The translations under genes and the position numbers were made by a program. The notes under the pieces are model-generated. The model had not been told where the DNA came from. It saw nothing but the letters and a program-made list of their open reading frames with translations, and ran no database searches. This document shows, piece after piece, positions 35,016 through 42,700 of a DNA stretch of 64,000 bases (position 1 is the first letter of the stretch; every line of letters begins with the position of its first letter). Source of the DNA: Nocardioides nitrophenolicus (GTDB lineage: Bacteria; Actinomycetota; Actinomycetes; Propionibacteriales; Nocardioidaceae); NCBI RefSeq assembly GCF_016907515.1, contig NZ_JAFBBY010000001.1:2666001-2730000 (forward strand). The letters are read 5' to 3'.

Positions 35016-37658
35016 GTGAGCCTCACGGACGACTCGCCGACCTGGACCGCCGAGCCGCCCGACTACGGCGACGGCCCGGCGCCGTACCAGCCCGGCGAGG
35101 CTCCGACCGGTGGCCGCACCCCCCCTCAGGACATGGCCGCCGAGCAGTCCGTGCTCGGCGCGATGTTGATCTCCAAGGACGCCATCGCCGACGTCGTCGA
35201 GGTGATCCGCGGGGCCGACTACTACCGCCCGGCCCACGAGGAGATCCACGAGGCGATCCTCGACCTCTACAGCCGCGGCGAGCCCGCCGACATGGTGACC
35301 GTCGCCGGCGAGCTCCAGCGCCGCGGCCAGCTGCAGAAGATCGGCGGCGCGCCGTACCTCCACACCCTGGCGGCCAACGTCCCGATCGCCGCCAACGCCG
35401 GCTTCTACGCCGAGATCGTCTACGAGAAGGCGATCCTGCGCCGCCTCGTCAACGCCGGCACCAAGATCGTCCAGATCAGCTACGCCGGCGAGGGCGAGGT
35501 CGAGGGCATCGTCAACGAGGCCCAGTCCGAGATCTACAAGGTCACCGACCGCAACAAGTCCGAGGACTACGCGCCGCTGTCCGACATCATGGACGGCGTC
35601 CTCGACGAGATCGAGGCGATGGAGAACCGGGAGGCCGGCATCTACGGCGTGCCCACCGGCTTCGCCGACTTCGACGAGCTCACCAACGGCTTCCACGCCG
35701 GCCAGATGATCGTCGTCGCGGCGCGGCCCGCCATGGGCAAGGCGCTCTCACTCGACACGCCGCTCCCGACGCCCACCGGGTGGACCACGATGGGGGAGGT
35801 CGAGGTCGGAGACGAGCTCTACGACGCCCACGGTCGCCCGACCAGGGTCGTCGCCGCGACCGACGTCCTGATGGACCGACCGTGCTTCCGCGTCGAGTTC
35901 TCCGACGGTTCGACCATCGTGGCCGATGCCGAGCACCAGTGGCTCACCGAGACCCGCGCAGCCCGGAAGTCGAAGTGGGCCGCCGACAACCACTACAACC
36001 GGGCGGTCAACCAGAACGTCGTCGCCTCCGTGGTCACGACCGAACAGATCGCCCGCACCGTGCGACTCGGCGCGGAGGGACGGGCGAACCACGCCGTCCT
36101 CAACGCCGCACCGCTCCAGACGCCTTCCTCGCCGCTGCCCATCCCGGCCTACGTCCTGGGTGCCTGGCTGGGTGACGGTCACAGCGATGGGGCGCGCCTG
36201 ACCTCCGAGACCGACGAGATCCCCATGTACATCGAGGGGCTCGGCATCAGGTGTGAGAGCCGCGGCCGCATGCTGTACTCGTTGCAGCTGCCGGCCCGCG
36301 AGCCCATCGTGCGCGAGTGCGAGGTCTGCGGGTCGTCCTTCGAGGCCCGGCATCCGAATGTCCACACCTGCGGCCGGACCTGCGGGCCCAAGAACAAGGG
36401 CGCTCACCCCGAGCGGTTCGATTGCGCGGATTGCGGCGGTCCGTCCTCAGGAGAGTCGCAGCAGTGCCGCGACTGCTACCTCGACCATGGATCCTTCACC
36501 GCGTTGCTGCGCAGTGTGGGCGTGCTGGGCAACAAGCACATTCCGCTGTCGTACCTCCGCGCGTCCGAAGCCGATCGACGCGAACTGCTGGCCGGCCTCC
36601 TCGACACGGACGGCACGGTGTCCCGGCAGTGCGGTGCGGTGCAGTTCACCACCACCAGCCGTCGGCTGGCCGACGACGTCTACGAGCTGATCGTCAGCCT
36701 CGGATACCGCTGTGGAGTCTCCCGCAAGAAGGTGCGCGGCCGGACAGAACGGAGCTCCACGGCCTACAACCTGAACTTCTCGACCGTCGACGACGTCTTC
36801 CGGCTGCATCGCAAGGCGCTCCTGCACAAGGAGACCCGACCCCAGAGCACGACCCGCATCGGTCGTCGCTACATCACCTCGGTGACACCGATCGAGTCGG
36901 TTCCCGTGCGGTGCGTGCAGGTGGACAACGACGATCATCTGTACCTCGCGGGCCGCTCGATGATCCCGACCCACAACTCCACCCTCGCGCTCGACTTCTG
37001 CCGCGCGGCCGCCATCCACAACAACCTCACCGCCGCCTTCTTCAGCCTGGAGATGACGCGCGGCGAGATCGTCATGCGCCTGCTCTCCGCCGAGGCCCGG
37101 ATCCCGCTCAACCACATCCGCAACGGCAAGATGGGCACCGAGGAGTGGGACCGCCTCGCCCGCCACGTCGCCAAGGTCTCGGCCGCGCCGATGTTCATCG
37201 ACGACTCGCCCAACATGACGATGACCGAGATCCGCGCGAAGGCCCGCCGGCTCAAGCAGAAGCACGACCTCAAGCTGATGGTCATCGACTACCTCCAGCT
37301 GATGAGCTCCGGCAAGAAGGTCGAGTCCCGCCAGCTCGAGGTCTCCGAGTTCTCCCGCCAGATCAAGCTCCTCGCCAAGGAGCTCGAGATCCCCGTCATC
37401 GCGCTCTCCCAGCTCAACCGTGGTCCCGAGCAGCGCGCCGACAAGCGTCCGGCGGTCAGCGACCTTCGCGAATCCGGGAGCATAGAGCAAGATGCCGACA
37501 TGGTCGTCCTGCTCCACCGCGACGACGTCTACGAGAAGGAGTCGACCCGCCCCGGCGAGGCCGACCTCATCGTCGCCAAGCACCGCAACGGCGCGACGCG
37601 CGACATCGTCGTGGCCTTCCAGGGTCACTACAGCCGGTTCGTCGACATGGCGCACTGA
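35016..37658 (+). CDS. dnaB: Replicative DNA helicase DnaB, intein-containing precursor
   Basis: 880-residue precursor; removal of the 412-residue intein leaves 468 residues, the normal DnaB size. N-terminal domain: PPQDMAAEQSVLGAMLISKD and YYRPAHEEIHEAI. The RecA-like ATPase has Walker A ARPAMGK-ST (split by the intein after Lys242), Walker B LMVIDYLQLM, ISQLNR-type ALSQLNRGPEQR and the C-terminal DLRESGSIEQDADMV. It unwinds DNA at the fork. GTG at 35016 has AAGGGGG upstream. Position downstream of rplI matches Rv0058, which also carries an intein. Confidence 0.95.
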   Translation: MSLTDDSPTWTAEPPDYGDGPAPYQPGEAPTGGRTPPQDMAAEQSVLGAMLISKDAIADVVEVIRGADYYRPAHEEIHEAILDLYSRGEPADMVTVAGELQRRGQLQKIGGAPYLHTLAANVPIAANAGFYAEIVYEKAILRRLVNAGTKIVQISYAGEGEVEGIVNEAQSEIYKVTDRNKSEDYAPLSDIMDGVLDEIEAMENREAGIYGVPTGFADFDELTNGFHAGQMIVVAARPAMGKALSLDTPLPTPTGWTTMGEVEVGDELYDAHGRPTRVVAATDVLMDRPCFRVEFSDGSTIVADAEHQWLTETRAARKSKWAADNHYNRAVNQNVVASVVTTEQIARTVRLGAEGRANHAVLNAAPLQTPSSPLPIPAYVLGAWLGDGHSDGARLTSETDEIPMYIEGLGIRCESRGRMLYSLQLPAREPIVRECEVCGSSFEARHPNVHTCGRTCGPKNKGAHPERFDCADCGGPSSGESQQCRDCYLDHGSFTALLRSVGVLGNKHIPLSYLRASEADRRELLAGLLDTDGTVSRQCGAVQFTTTSRRLADDVYELIVSLGYRCGVSRKKVRGRTERSSTAYNLNFSTVDDVFRLHRKALLHKETRPQSTTRIGRRYITSVTPIESVPVRCVQVDNDDHLYLAGRSMIPTHNSTLALDFCRAAAIHNNLTAAFFSLEMTRGEIVMRLLSAEARIPLNHIRNGKMGTEEWDRLARHVAKVSAAPMFIDDSPNMTMTEIRAKARRLKQKHDLKLMVIDYLQLMSSGKKVESRQLEVSEFSRQIKLLAKELEIPVIALSQLNRGPEQRADKRPAVSDLRESGSIEQDADMVVLLHRDDVYEKESTRPGEADLIVAKHRNGATRDIVVAFQGHYSRFVDMAH
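35742..36977 (+). other. Class 3-type intein with LAGLIDADG endonuclease in DnaB Walker A
   Basis: 412 residues inserted between Gly-Lys and Ser-Thr of the P-loop. The first residue is Ala, so normal N-S acyl shift at position 1 is impossible. The class 3 triad is present: Trp67 in HQWL (block B), Cys391 in VRCVQV (block F) and Thr410 in PTHN (block G); the C-terminal Asn412 and +1 Ser are intact. LAGLIDADG motifs are LGAWLGDG (about 137-147) and LLAGLLDTDG (282-291). Between them lies an eight-Cys insertion (193-245). Codon use is more relaxed than in the exteins. Confidence 0.92.
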
Positions 37659-37664
37659 TGAGAC

Positions 37665-37803
37665 GCGACACCTTGATCTCAGTGGTCGCGACGACACATG
37701 TCAGTAGGACGGCGACACTTCGTCGTCAGTAACGCGACATCTGGTGTCGGTGGCCCTCTGGCCAAACGACATGGGGTGTCAGTAGTGACATCGAAGTGTC
37801 GTT
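37665..37803. repeat. Tandem degenerate palindromic units after dnaB
   Basis: Five to six units of about 22 bp, each pairing GACAC/GACAT with GTGTC/TGTCAG: starts near 37665, 37690, 37712, 37734, 37767 and 37787, for example GCGACATCTGGTGTCGGT. They begin seven bases after the dnaB stop. Such subterminal arrays resemble transposase-binding sites at ends of integrase-type insertion sequences; no transposase gene is intact here. Confidence 0.5.
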
Positions 37804-38268
37804 CATCCACAGTCTGTCAGTGCCTCGTGAACGGTGATCGTTCCGGAAGGGATCCTGCGTCGGAGCACCAGACGGGTCGTGTCGGCGGCGAGCAGGGGGA
37901 CCAGTCGCGCTCCGAGGAACGAGCCACTGAACCGGACCGATCCGGCAGCCGCCTACCGGCGGGCCTCCGCCACTCAGGTCGACGGCACCTGCCACCGGTC
38001 GCCGCGTGCACCCACGCCAAGTCCACGGGCCCGCTGCCGGTGTCGTACTCGACCGCGAGGAGCCGCCACGGCGGAGCGGGCGGGAACTCGGTCGGCTCGC
38101 GTAACGCGAGGCTGGCTGCCTCGGTCGGCAGCACACGGGTGGCCTTCGGGTTGGTGTCGATGACGGCGTGGGCGGCCGCGTACATGCGAGCCAGCAGGTC
38201 GCTCGGCTCTTCGCCTCCGGTGACGAACTGGATGGGAGAGCCGATGAGGCGATGGTCAGTGAATAGAG
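37803..38268 (-). pseudogene. Degraded coding remnants, family not identified
   Basis: Two protein-like segments lie in different minus-strand frames. The upstream one (about 38268-38000) reads IQFVTGGEEPSDLLARMYAA, then VIDTNPKATRVLP and LAVEYDTGSGPVDLAWVH before turning Arg/Pro-rich. The downstream one (37952-37803) reads VRFSGSFLGARLVPLLAADT, then TRLVLRRRIPSGTITVHEAL to a stop, and is opened by an in-frame TAG. Together they suggest a frameshifted gene. I do not recognise the family. Confidence 0.35.
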
Positions 38269-38275
38269 GTCACCG

Positions 38276-38463
38276 GTGCCGCGACCGGTGAGGGTGGGCC
38301 GATTCACCCTCGTGGCCGGCATCCAGGGAGACGCCTGGCGCGCGGCCGCCGCCGACGTCGCGGCCGCGACGGGCGTCGAGGGCGACGTCGACTCGAGCAG
38401 CCGGAGGACCCGACCGCGGCGCTCCTGCGCACCCTCGGGTCGATCCTGGGCACCGGGCACTGA
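38276..38463 (+). pseudogene. Remnant of FAD-dependent aromatic monooxygenase C-terminus
   Basis: One frame reads VGRFTLVAGIQGDAWRAAAA, like the segment before the C-terminal thioredoxin-like domain of phenol-type flavin hydroxylases. A second frame (from 38392) gives EQPEDPTAALLRTLGSILG and a stop at 38461, like the last residues of the same family. The intervening 60-80 residues and the whole catalytic domain are missing, so this is a deleted, frameshifted fragment. Confidence 0.5.
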
Positions 38464-38511
38464 CCGGAGCCTTCTCTCGGGTGGGCTCCTGGCTGGGGCG
38501 AGGACCATCTC

Positions 38512-38895
38512 TCACGGCGCCTCCACCCACTGCACCAGCTGGTAGATCACCCCGTTCGGATCGGCCATCTGGAAGTACCGCTCGCCCCACGGCTCGGTCT
38601 CGATCGGCGTCACGATCTCGACGGCCTCGGCCCGCAGGCGCTCGTACCGCGCGTCGATGTCGTCGACGGTGAACACGACGAGCAGCCCGTCGGCGGCGCC
38701 GGCGGCGGTGGCCGGCTTGAAGCTGGCCAGGCCGGTGCGCAGGTAGATCAGGTTGAACCCGGCCTGCTCGTGCTCGAGCGAGCAGAAGCCGTCGGCGGCC
38801 ATCGCCTCGGTGAAGCCGAGGTGGCGCCGGGCCCAGGTGGCCGAGGCGTCGACGTCGGCGACGTTGAGGGAGATGGCGGTGGCGGTGATGTTCAT
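38512..38895 (-). CDS. VOC-family (glyoxalase/bleomycin-resistance-like) protein
   Basis: 127 residues with one pair of VOC beta-alpha-beta modules: ITATAISLNVADVDASATWA at the N-terminus and VVFTVDDIDARYERL in the second half, ending in YFQMADPNGVIYQLVQW. Metal ligands typical of the fold (His/Glu) are only partly conserved, so a resistance or isomerase-type role is undefined. ATG at 38895 has AGGAGG four bases upstream. Divergent from the TetR regulator and probably repressed by it. Confidence 0.75.
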   Translation of the reverse strand: MNITATAISLNVADVDASATWARRHLGFTEAMAADGFCSLEHEQAGFNLIYLRTGLASFKPATAAGAADGLLVVFTVDDIDARYERLRAEAVEIVTPIETEPWGERYFQMADPNGVIYQLVQWVEAP

Positions 38896-38917
38896 GGTCC
38901 TCCTCGAGAGCATTCTC

Positions 38918-38944
38918 TGTACAGTGTACAACGTACAACGTACG
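38918..38944. promoter_or_regulatory. Dual palindromic operator for the VOC/TetR pair
   Basis: TGTAC-AGT-GTACA (38918-38930) and CGTAC-AAC-GTACG (38932-38944) are two 13-bp perfect palindromes, centres 14 bp apart, in the 68-bp divergent gap. This is the expected layout for a TetR dimer pair that controls both genes. Confidence 0.6.
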
Positions 38945-38963
38945 AGTGTGCCAGACTGTTCCC

Positions 38964-39749
38964 GTGAGCGCGACCAGCACCGGTGGGGGAGAGCCGAGCC
39001 GGACCCTCGCGCTGCTGTGGGGGGATCCGTCGGCGGGCCCGCGGCGCAAGGGGCCGGGGCGGTCCGTGACCGTCGAGCAGGTGGTCGCGGCCGCGCTGGC
39101 GCTCGCCGACGAGCACGGCCTGGCCGCGGTCACGACCCGCGCGCTCGCCGAGCGGGTGGGGATCTCCGCGATGTCGGTCTACACCTACGTGCCCGGCAAG
39201 CCCGAGCTGCTCGACCTGATGGTCGACGCGGTCTATCTCGCCATGACGCGGCCTCCGTGGCGCAGCCGCTCGTGGCGCAGCCGACTCACCCGGGTCGCGG
39301 AGGCCAACCGCGACCTGCTGCGCGCGCATCCCTGGCTGACCGAGGTCGCGGCGCTGAGCCGGCCGCCGCTGGGGCCCGGAGTGATGGCGAAGTACGAGCA
39401 CGAGCTGGCGGCGTACGACGGAACCGGGCTCAGCGAGGTCGACACCGATGCGGCCCTGAGCTACCTGCTCGGCTTCGTCCAGGCCCACTGCCGCGCCGCC
39501 CACGACGCCGCCCGGGCGAGCACCGACTCCGCGCTGAGCGACGCCGACTGGTGGGCCGCGAACCAGCCGATCCTCGAGCGCGCCTTCGATCCCGCGGCCT
39601 ACCCGCGCGCGGTCCGGGTCGGCGCCGCCGCGGGGGCCGCCCAGGGGAGCGCGTGGGACGCCGACCGGGCCTGGCGCTTCGGCCTGGCCCGCACCCTCGA
39701 CGGCCTGGCCGCGCTCATCGACCCGGGCCCGGCCCCTCGGGGTGGCTGA
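38964..39749 (+). CDS. TetR-family transcriptional regulator
   Basis: About 261 residues. The HTH is near residues 38-85: VTVEQVVAAALALADEHGL, TTRALAERVGISAMSVYTYV, PGKPELLDLM. The C-terminal helical domain resembles the TetR_C_1 type. GTG at 38964 is chosen because the earlier GTG at 38946 is close to the operator. The last 35 bp overlap the convergent YjbR-like gene. It likely represses the divergent VOC gene and itself. Confidence 0.85.
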   Translation: MSATSTGGGEPSRTLALLWGDPSAGPRRKGPGRSVTVEQVVAAALALADEHGLAAVTTRALAERVGISAMSVYTYVPGKPELLDLMVDAVYLAMTRPPWRSRSWRSRLTRVAEANRDLLRAHPWLTEVAALSRPPLGPGVMAKYEHELAAYDGTGLSEVDTDAALSYLLGFVQAHCRAAHDAARASTDSALSDADWWAANQPILERAFDPAAYPRAVRVGAAAGAAQGSAWDADRAWRFGLARTLDGLAALIDPGPAPRGG

Positions 39750-40083
39750 GGTCGTACGCGCGGGACAGCTTCTTCGGTACGACCATCCGCCACGCGTCGA
39801 CGACCAGCTCGCGCGCCTCCACGGGCTCCAGGGCCGCCAGCGTGGCGTGCACCCAGTGAAAGCGCAGGTCCGACGCGGCGGGCAGCTGGAACCGGTCCGG
39901 CGCCCCGGCGACCAGTGCGTCGCGCTCCTCCTTCGGGAACGCGAAGCCCATCACGGTCTCGTCGAGCGAGAAGGCGGCGTACACGAGCTGGCCGACGCGG
40001 AACTTGAGCCGGTTGCGGACGTAGACGGGATAGGACCGCTCCAGCTCGTCGGCCAGCGGGCGTACGTCGTCGAGGCTCGCCAC
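39715..40083 (-). CDS. MmcQ/YjbR-family protein
   Basis: 122 residues: LKFRVGQLVYAAFSLDETVM, GFAFPKEERDALV, FHWVHATLAALEPVEARELV and DAWRMVVPKKLSRAYDL fit the double-wing MmcQ/YjbR fold (CyaY-like). These proteins are small, possibly DNA-binding; the function is not established. GTG at 40083 is 17 bp from the divergent VOC gene. Confidence 0.75.
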   Translation of the reverse strand: MASLDDVRPLADELERSYPVYVRNRLKFRVGQLVYAAFSLDETVMGFAFPKEERDALVAGAPDRFQLPAASDLRFHWVHATLAALEPVEARELVVDAWRMVVPKKLSRAYDLSHPEGPGPGR

Positions 40084-40100
40084 GCCCCTAGTCTGGCCCG

Positions 40101-40631
40101 ATGACGTCCGGCCCGACGACGACTCCCCGCACCGGCTTCGGCCCGGTCACCCAGCTGGCCTGGGTCACCGACGACCTCGACGCGACCGAGCGGGCGCTGG
40201 GTGCGACCCTGGGTGCGGTCGGGTGGACCCGGCTGCCGGGCATCCACTTCGGTCCCGACGCGTGCACGCTGCGCGGCGAGCCGGCGGACTTCACCGCCGA
40301 CATCTCGCTCAGCTACGCCGGCGACCTGCAGCTCGAGCTGATCCGACCGGTGGCCGGCGCCTCGATGTACGCCGAGTTCCTGGCCGAGCGCGGACCCGGG
40401 CTGCACCACGTGTGCTGCGAGGTGGCCTCGATGGACGAGGCGCTGGCGCGCGCCGAGGCGGAGGGCTTCGCGGTGGTGCAGGCGGGCGCGATGGCCGGCG
40501 GCCTGATGCGCTTCGCCTATCTCGACACGGCGGCGGCCGGCGCGTCGTACGTCGAGCTGGCGGAGGTCTCGCCGGCGCTGCGGGAGATGTTCGCCCAGAT
40601 CAAGGAGCGGTCGGGCCGGGATCCTCGCTGA
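40101..40631 (+). CDS. Glyoxalase-like VOC protein
   Basis: 176 residues. GFGPVTQLAWVTDDLDATER starts the first VOC module; LQLELIRPVAG, GPGLHHVCCEVASMDEALAR and AGASYVELAEVSPAL carry His and Glu residues in positions compatible with metal binding as in methylmalonyl-CoA epimerase-like glyoxalases. The 3' end overlaps the convergent hypothetical gene by 32 bp. Substrate unknown. Confidence 0.75.
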   Translation: MTSGPTTTPRTGFGPVTQLAWVTDDLDATERALGATLGAVGWTRLPGIHFGPDACTLRGEPADFTADISLSYAGDLQLELIRPVAGASMYAEFLAERGPGLHHVCCEVASMDEALARAEAEGFAVVQAGAMAGGLMRFAYLDTAAAGASYVELAEVSPALREMFAQIKERSGRDPR

Positions 40632-41118
40632 GGTGGTCGAGCAGGTCGTCGAGGCTGTCGAAGGTCACCGGCTCGACGCCGTCGATCTCGACCTCGAGGT
40701 CCTCGAACCGGTGGTCGGAGTCGAGCTGGACCCGCACGAGCGCGTCGGGCAGCTGCAGCGGAGCGACGAAGGACAGCAGCACCGCGTCGACGAAGACGAC
40801 CGACGAGGTCAGCGCGAGGTCGTCGCGCAGCGCGGTGGTCTCGGCGATCGGCTGGTCGGCGACCGCTTCCTCGATCTCGGCGACGACCCGGTCCACGATC
40901 GCCGCCCACTGCTCGGGGGTGAGCGCGAGGAAGGCCGCGACCCGGTCGACCAGGGCGGCGACCTCGACGTCCGCGCGGTCCTCGAGCTCGGGGTCGACGT
41001 TGACCATGACGTCGGTGCCGGCGGCCGGCAGGTCGGCCATGCCGTAGGCGAAGTCGCCCTCGGCCACGGGCTCGCGCAGCAGCGGCGCGAGCGCCTCGAC
41101 CAGTCGCTCGATCTCCAT
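40600..41118 (-). CDS. Hypothetical acidic protein
   Basis: 172 residues, strongly acidic, soluble. Repeated hydrophobic/acidic helices (VDRVAAFLALTPEQWAAIVD) alternate with strands (LTSSVVFVDAVLLSFVAPLQ; FEDLEVEIDGVEPVTFDSLD). The DUF2004/immunity-protein style of fold is possible but not certain. ATG at 41118, 13 bp downstream of the MerR gene end on the same strand, so it may be co-transcribed with it. Confidence 0.55.
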   Translation of the reverse strand: MEIERLVEALAPLLREPVAEGDFAYGMADLPAAGTDVMVNVDPELEDRADVEVAALVDRVAAFLALTPEQWAAIVDRVVAEIEEAVADQPIAETTALRDDLALTSSVVFVDAVLLSFVAPLQLPDALVRVQLDSDHRFEDLEVEIDGVEPVTFDSLDDLLDHLSEDPGPTAP

Positions 41119-41131
41119 GCGCAGAGGCTAC

Positions 41132-41899
41132 TCAGGCCCGTTCGATGTTCGTCCAGCCGGCCCAGCCGCGCTCGGCGAGCAGCTCGCGCAGCCGGATCAC
41201 CTGGGGATGGGTGTCGGCCATCGAGTCGAGCAGCTGGACGAAGGCCGAGTCGTCCATCGCCAGGTCCTGCTGCTCGAGCTGACCGCTGGCGGCGGCCTCC
41301 TCGAACAGCTCGACCAGCAGGTCGGCCATCTCGTGGACCAGCTGCTCGGCCTCGTCGTCGGTGCTGCGCAGCAGCTCGCCGATGAGCTGGTAGAAGCGCA
41401 CGGTGCGCGGATCCTCCAGCTGGGTCCGCTTGTCGGCCATGAACGCCCCGATCTGGTCCGGGTAGCGCGCCGCGATGAGGATCCAGGCGTCCCGCTCGGC
41501 CTCCAGCATCTCGTCGGGGACGCCGATCGCCCGCACCAGCTCGAGGTACGCCGACACCTCCGGCGGGACCGCGAGGGTGTCGCCCGAGCCGAGCTGGGCG
41601 ATCCGGCGACGGTGCTGCTGGAGCTCGCGGATCTCGGCGCGCAGCCGTTGGTCGATCTCGGCGACCGCGCCGGCGAAGGTCTCCGGGTCGGCGTCGAGCA
41701 GGTCCTGGACCCGGGCGAGGGGGACGCCGGCGTCGGCCAGGGTGCGGATCCGGATCAGCCGCACGACCGCGGCGGCGTCGTACGACCGGTAGCCGGAGCG
41801 GTCCCGCTCCGGCTCCGGCAGCAGCCCGACCTGGTGGTAGTGGCGCACGGTCCGGATGGTCACGCCGGCGTACGACGCCAGCTGTCCGATCGTCAGCAC
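41132..41899 (-). CDS. MerR-family transcriptional regulator
   Basis: 255 residues. N-terminal MerR winged helix: LTIGQLASYAGVTIRTVRHY, HQVGLLPEPERDRSGYRSYD, then a coiled coil (EIDQRLRAEIRELQQHRRRI). The 130-residue effector domain is helical and acidic without cysteines, arguing against metal sensing. GTG at 41899. It lies downstream of the ABC exporter genes on the same strand and probably controls them through the palindrome at 43501-43515. Confidence 0.88.
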   Translation of the reverse strand: MLTIGQLASYAGVTIRTVRHYHQVGLLPEPERDRSGYRSYDAAAVVRLIRIRTLADAGVPLARVQDLLDADPETFAGAVAEIDQRLRAEIRELQQHRRRIAQLGSGDTLAVPPEVSAYLELVRAIGVPDEMLEAERDAWILIAARYPDQIGAFMADKRTQLEDPRTVRFYQLIGELLRSTDDEAEQLVHEMADLLVELFEEAAASGQLEQQDLAMDDSAFVQLLDSMADTHPQVIRLRELLAERGWAGWTNIERA

Positions 41900-41928
41900 G
41901 AGTCCAGCCTGCCGTGTCCCGGGCGCGG

Positions 41929-42690
41929 TCAGGCGAACCGGCGGCGGTAGGCGCGCATCGCGAGGGCGTAGGCGAGCACCAGCAGCCCGGCGCACCAGGC
42001 CAGCGCGAGCCACCCGTCTGCGCCGACCGGCTGCTCGCCGAGCAGGGCGCGCAGGGTGTTCACGATCGAGGTGACCGGCTGGTGCTCGGCGAACCAGCGC
42101 ACCGGCCCCGGCATCCCGTCGGTCGGCACGAACGCGGAACTGATGAACGGCAGGAAGATGATCGGGTAGGCGAACCCGCCCGCGCCGTCGGGCGACCTGG
42201 CCGCCAGCCCGGCGATCACCGCGAGCCAGGTCAGGGCGAGGGTGAACAGGACCAGCAGGCCGGCCACGCCGAGCCAGGCGACGAGCCCGGCGCCGGACCG
42301 GAAGCCCATCAGCAGGGCGACCAGCACGACCAGCACGACCGAGATCGCGTTGGCGACGAGCGAGGTCAGCACGTGGCCCCACAGCGCCGCCGAGCGGGCG
42401 ATCGGCATCGACAGGAAGCGCTCGAAGATGCCGCCCTGCAGGTCCAGGAACAGCCGGTACGACGTGTACGCGATCCCCGAGGCCACGGTGATCAGCAGGA
42501 TCCCGGGCAGCAGGTAGTTCACGTACTTCCCGTCGCCGCTGTCGATCGCCGCGCCGAAGACGTAGACGAACAGCAGCAGCATCGCGATCGGCGTGATCGC
42601 CGTGGTGATGATGGTGTCCGGGCTGCGCAGGATGTGGCGCAGCGAGCGGCCGAGCAGGGTGCGGGTGTCGCGCAGGACGAGCGTGCTCAT
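41929..42690 (-). CDS. ABC-2 type exporter permease (DrrB-like)
   Basis: 253 residues with six membrane segments. RSLRHILRSPDTIITTAITP precedes the first helix; GIAYTSYRLFLDLQGGIFER and the short cytoplasmic FLSMPIARS motif are typical of ABC-2 permeases of the daunorubicin-resistance type. ATG at 42690, ten bases after the ATPase stop. It forms the channel with the ATPase; probable role drug or lipid export. Confidence 0.88.
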   Translation of the reverse strand: MSTLVLRDTRTLLGRSLRHILRSPDTIITTAITPIAMLLLFVYVFGAAIDSGDGKYVNYLLPGILLITVASGIAYTSYRLFLDLQGGIFERFLSMPIARSAALWGHVLTSLVANAISVVLVVLVALLMGFRSGAGLVAWLGVAGLLVLFTLALTWLAVIAGLAARSPDGAGGFAYPIIFLPFISSAFVPTDGMPGPVRWFAEHQPVTSIVNTLRALLGEQPVGADGWLALAWCAGLLVLAYALAMRAYRRRFA

Positions 42691-42700
42691 GGTGGTCTCC

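Noticed and set aside
37665..37803. CRISPR repeats after dnaB
   Set aside because: Units are degenerate palindromes of uneven spacing and lack constant-length unique spacers.
37726..38508. A 260-residue minus-strand protein
   Set aside because: Sequence is Pro/Arg/Ser-rich and shifts relative to protein-like pieces in the other two frames; it is better explained by decayed genes.
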